From NCBI GenBank assembly GCA_913063435.1, contig CAJXYI010000016.1:1-50891 (forward strand): a stretch of DNA of 50,891 nt, read 5' to 3'. This DNA comes from an uncultured Actinomycetales bacterium. GTDB taxonomy: Bacteria > Actinomycetota > Actinomycetes > S36-B12. Shown here piece by piece: positions 49,184-50,891 of this stretch (within the stretch, counting starts at the first letter, position 1; each line of letters starts with the position of its first letter). A program made the position numbers and the translations under genes. The notes under the pieces are model-generated. The model searched no databases and was not told the origin of the DNA. It was given only the letters and a program-made list of their open reading frames with translations.

Positions 49184-49204
49184 TGCACCTCACGGTTCCC
49201 TCAT
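49178..49204 (+). promoter_or_regulatory. Three 11-bp-phased CTCAT/C repeats, response-regulator-like site
   Basis: CTCAT at 49178, CTCAC at 49189 and CTCAT at 49200 start exactly 11 bp apart, the phasing used by OmpR/PhoB-type regulators. They cover the -35 region of a promoter whose -10 is TAGCGT (49215-49220). Confidence 0.5.
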
Positions 49205-49214
49205 CCCGCGTTTC

Positions 49215-49220
49215 TAGCGT
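49215..49220 (+). promoter_or_regulatory. -10 box of the PepSY lipoprotein gene
   Basis: TAGCGT lies 11 bp after the third repeat. Transcription would start near 49227 and give a 45-nt leader with a strong ribosome binding site, unlike the leaderless genes around it. Confidence 0.4.
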
Positions 49221-49272
49221 GGGGTGCGTTGGCCGACGCAGGGTTGGCCGCGAGGCTGAAGGAGACGTCGTC

Positions 49273-49986
49273 ATGGATCAGGTAGGGATGGTTCATCGGG
49301 TTCGCAGGGCGCCGGGACGTGCGAGCGCAATCGCGATCGGTTCCACGGCCCTCGCCATCGCTGGGCTCACCCTGACCGGCTGCGGTGGCGCTGCAACGGT
49401 CGCCCCCGCGTCGGATCCCGCCACGACCGCCGCCGCTTCGCTGCCACCCCAGTCACCGGCATCCGAGGCTGCGTCTGGGGATGCGCGCGAGGTGATCTCG
49501 ATCGGCGAGGCCGAGCGCGCCGCCGTCGCTGCCGTGGGGGAGGGACGCGCGACATGGAGCGGTCCGGAGAATGATCTCGGCGCGGCCTGGGAGGTCGAGG
49601 TCACTCGGGCCGACGGCAGCGAGGTCGATGTCCTCGTGGCCGCCGACGGCACCATCATCGAGATGTTCGAGCGGTTCCCGGTCCCCGGCGATCGCGGATC
49701 GAGCGGATACGACGGCGATGGGTACTCAGCCGCCGACGAGTACCCAGGCGGCGCAGACACCCGGGTTCAGACGGGCTCGGGTCAGACGGGCTCGGGTCAG
49801 CCGGGAACGGGGATGATCGACCGGGCCACGGCCCAGCGCATCGCCGTCGAGGCCGTCGGCGGCGGGCAGGTCACCTGGGCCGGTCGTGAGGACGATCGCG
49901 GCGCCGCCTGGGAGATCGAGGTGACCCGGCCCGATGGGAGCGAGGTGGACGTACTGATCGACGCGTCCGGGAACGTCATCCGCTGA
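49273..49986 (+). CDS. Lipoprotein with two PepSY domains
   Basis: This is a 237-residue lipoprotein. The signal peptide ends L-T-L-T-G-C, placing the lipid cysteine near residue 37. An Ala/Pro/Ser tether follows. Two PepSY domains of about 50 residues are internal duplicates: A-A-V-A-A-V-G-E-G-R-A-T-W and I-A-V-E-A-V-G-G-G-Q-V-T-W, each followed by G-A-A-W-E-[VI]-E-V-T-R and D-G-S-E-V-D-V-L. They are joined by a Gly-rich linker with the five-residue repeat T-G-S-G-Q twice. PepSY domains inhibit peptidases or sense envelope conditions. ATG 49273 has AAGGAG about 9 nt upstream. The phased repeats upstream suggest control by a two-component regulator. Confidence 0.88.
   Translation: MDQVGMVHRVRRAPGRASAIAIGSTALAIAGLTLTGCGGAATVAPASDPATTAAASLPPQSPASEAASGDAREVISIGEAERAAVAAVGEGRATWSGPENDLGAAWEVEVTRADGSEVDVLVAADGTIIEMFERFPVPGDRGSSGYDGDGYSAADEYPGGADTRVQTGSGQTGSGQPGTGMIDRATAQRIAVEAVGGGQVTWAGREDDRGAAWEIEVTRPDGSEVDVLIDASGNVIR
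49771..49800 (+). repeat. 15-bp tandem repeat in the PepSY linker
   Basis: ACGGGCTCGGGTCAG occurs twice in direct tandem (49771-49785 and 49786-49800). It is in frame and encodes T-G-S-G-Q twice, so copy-number change would alter linker length without frameshift. Confidence 0.8.
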
Positions 49987-50049
49987 TGTCGTGTGGTCAC
50001 CGCTGGGACCTGGCACATCACCTGCTGGGACGACAGATGCTCGCTAATA

Positions 50050-50129
50050 GGTCGCTCCAGCAGCAAACGCTGGCTATCGGGCGGCCGTTTAGCCAGCGTT
50101 CGGCTTGTCAGCGACCCTTTGGCCGGCGT
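50050..50129. other. Nested inverted repeats, possible structured RNA or protein-binding element
   Basis: In the 272-bp gap between the PepSY gene and tRNA-Gly, AACGCTGGCTA (50066-50076) and TAGCCAGCGTT (50090-50100) form an 11-bp perfect stem with a 13-nt loop. Outside it, GGTCGCT (50050-50056) pairs with AGCGACC (50110-50116). TTTAGCCAGCGT (50088) recurs as TTTGGCCGGCGT at 50118, 30 bp on. No coding frame in the gap looks real. Confidence 0.4.
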
Positions 50130-50138
50130 CTGATCATT

Positions 50139-50157
50139 ACGTGAGCGGGTGACGGGA
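50139..50157. repeat. Duplicate of the tRNA-Gly 3' end (att-like)
   Basis: ACGTGAGCGGGTGACGGGA is identical to 50254-50272, which covers the last 14 bases of tRNA-Gly plus 5 bases beyond it. The copies start 115 bp apart. tRNA 3' ends duplicated in this way are typical of integration sites, but no integrase is present. Confidence 0.55.
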
Positions 50158-50220
50158 TCCGTCGGCTCGCTTATCGCGAGCCTCCTCGGCGATTCCCGAC
50201 GATTTACCCCATCACGCACG

Positions 50221-50247
50221 AAAGGCCCGGGGGATCAACCCCGGACC
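50221..50247 (-). terminator. Rho-independent terminator after tRNA-Gly
   Basis: On the minus strand GGTCCGGGG and CCCCGGGCC form a 9-bp stem (one T-G pair) around TTGATC, followed by TTT. It lies 12 bp beyond the tRNA 3' end. Confidence 0.7.
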
Positions 50248-50258
50248 ATTCGCACGTG

Positions 50259-50329
50259 AGCGGGTGACGGGAATCGAACCCGCATGACCAGCTTGGAAGG
50301 CTGGGGCTCTGCCATTGAGCTACACCCGC
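50259..50329 (-). tRNA. tRNA-Gly (anticodon UCC)
   Basis: On the minus strand the acceptor stem is GCGGGTG with CACCCGC. The D-stem is GCTC/GAGC, the anticodon stem CCAGC/GCTGG with loop CTTCCAA (anticodon TCC), and the T-loop TTCGATT. The discriminator is T and CCA is not encoded. The 3' end is duplicated 115 bp downstream. Confidence 0.95.
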
Positions 50330-50394
50330 GAGCGGTGCACCGTGGACGAGGCACCGAGCGCTCCACAGTGTAGTGGCCGGTAGGAATGCACCCC

Positions 50395-50400
50395 TACAGT
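50395..50400 (+). promoter_or_regulatory. -10 box of the small membrane protein gene
   Basis: TACAGT ends 6 nt before GTG 50407. Confidence 0.5.
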
Positions 50401-50406
50401 GCAACC

Positions 50407-50712
50407 GTGAGCGCCCACCCGGACCGATATCGTCACGAGATCACCGCCGCGCGCCAGGCGGCGGCGCGGCTGCGCTGGTGGGCCGCAGCAAGCCTGCTTG
50501 CCGGCATCGTGATCACCATCGCTGGCTTCGTCCTGCTCGCGGTGCAGGAGGATCCGTGGGACACCCTCAATGCGATCGTCTTCGTGGGACTCACCGGCGT
50601 CGTCGGTGCCATCGCGATGTACGCATCGAGCTGGAACGTGGCCTTGTCGGCCTCCCGCCTCGAAGTGCAACTTGATGGTCGCCAGGATCCATCGGGCCAC
50701 GAGCCATCATGA
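50407..50712 (+). CDS. Small two-helix membrane protein
   Basis: This is a 101-residue protein with two membrane helices (about residues 26-46 and 58-76) and a basic, Arg-rich cytoplasmic N-terminus (R-Y-R-H-E-I-T-A-A-R-Q-A-A-A-R-L-R). A short hydrophilic tail ends it. No family is recognised. GTG 50407 is chosen for the -10 box six nt upstream; ATG 50386 is an alternative. It sits between tRNA-Gly and tRNA-Pro with no partner gene. Confidence 0.65.
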   Translation: MSAHPDRYRHEITAARQAAARLRWWAAASLLAGIVITIAGFVLLAVQEDPWDTLNAIVFVGLTGVVGAIAMYASSWNVALSASRLEVQLDGRQDPSGHEPS

Positions 50713-50778
50713 GCCCATGGGTGCTACCTACCTACGCCGGCAGGACGGCCCGCGGCCACCCAATCCGGTGCTTCCCCC

Positions 50779-50784
50779 TAGACT
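50779..50784 (+). promoter_or_regulatory. Candidate -10 box of tRNA-Pro
   Basis: TAGACT lies 32 nt before the tRNA 5' end. The remaining 50713-50778 stretch shows nothing I can assign. Confidence 0.35.
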
Positions 50785-50816
50785 GATCGACGCCGTTCGA
50801 CGAAGAGTTGGCCCCG

Positions 50817-50889
50817 CGGGGCGTAGCGTAGTGGCTAGCGCGCCTGCTTTGGGAGCAGGAGATCGGGAGTTCGAGTCTCCCCGCCCCGA
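50817..50889 (+). tRNA. tRNA-Pro (anticodon UGG)
   Basis: The acceptor stem is CGGGGCG with CGCCCCG. The anticodon stem CCTGC/GCAGG encloses loop TTTGGGA (anticodon TGG), the T-stem is GGGAG/CTCCC with TTCGAGT, and the discriminator is A. The two bases after it are CC at the window edge, so an encoded CCA cannot be excluded. Confidence 0.93.
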
Positions 50890-50891
50890 CC

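Overview
The window is a GC-rich, gene-dense chromosomal segment of an actinobacterium. The signs are heavy use of GTG starts, a mycothiol-type DsbA family reductase, and proteins of mostly actinobacterial families (DUF3159, DUF5130). The order ssb2 - ettA - acyl-CoA thioesterase - small conserved protein - alpha-glucosidase - glbO - pepN - Rv2466c-like reductase - nei matches, as I recall it, the Mycobacterium tuberculosis H37Rv stretch Rv2478c to Rv2464c. Lineage-specific genes are inserted between these backbone genes. No phage, insertion sequence, CRISPR array or rRNA gene is visible. I count 47 protein genes and three tRNAs, and no gap without a gene exceeds 300 bases.

Layout. 1-8.5 kb: end of a transglutaminase-like membrane protein, a sarcosine oxidase-type flavoenzyme, an AbrB/RelE-like toxin-antitoxin pair, an epoxide hydrolase-like enzyme, a queuosine-precursor transporter converging on tgt, an orphan winged-helix regulator, two coupled Gfo/Idh/MocA dehydrogenases and tRNA-Arg. 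8.7-14 kb: a second SSB, both subunits of aconitase X, a secreted allene-oxide-cyclase-like barrel, a Brp/Blh carotene dioxygenase, and an operon of an unknown lipoprotein and an unknown secreted protein. 14-24 kb: ettA, thioesterase, conserved protein, alpha-glucosidase, a 1664-residue DUF11-repeat surface protein and a truncated haemoglobin. 24-35.8 kb: an ABC1 kinase, an SDR/DUF2867 protein, an MscS channel, a prolyl oligopeptidase, an Ada-like methyltransferase, an amidase, MalQ and a DUF5130 pair. 35.8-50.9 kb: pepN, DsbA-like reductase, two enzymes typical of catechol meta-cleavage, DUF429, Nei, DUF3159 and VKOR around an iron-box-like site, LysE, glutathione peroxidase, aldo/keto reductase, a second ABC1 kinase, a PepSY lipoprotein, tRNA-Gly and tRNA-Pro.

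Regulation. The most pervasive signal is a -10 hexamer of the form YAnnnT ending 6-8 nt before the start codon in 27 places, which implies widespread leaderless transcription. In four places the TAG stop codon of one gene is itself the first half of the next gene's -10 box. Other candidate sites are a DtxR/IdeR-like iron box between divergent DUF3159 and VKOR genes, a LacI-type palindrome before the alpha-glucosidase, 31-bp-spaced direct repeats between the Ada-like gene and the amidase, and three 11-bp-phased repeats before the PepSY lipoprotein.

How the genes fit together. Alpha-glucosidase and MalQ suit maltodextrin use. VKOR and many exported proteins with even cysteine counts suggest active oxidative folding outside the cell. 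GPx and the DsbA-like reductase serve redox defence. Brp/Blh implies retinal, and so a rhodopsin elsewhere. All functions are inferred from sequence reading alone; no search was run.
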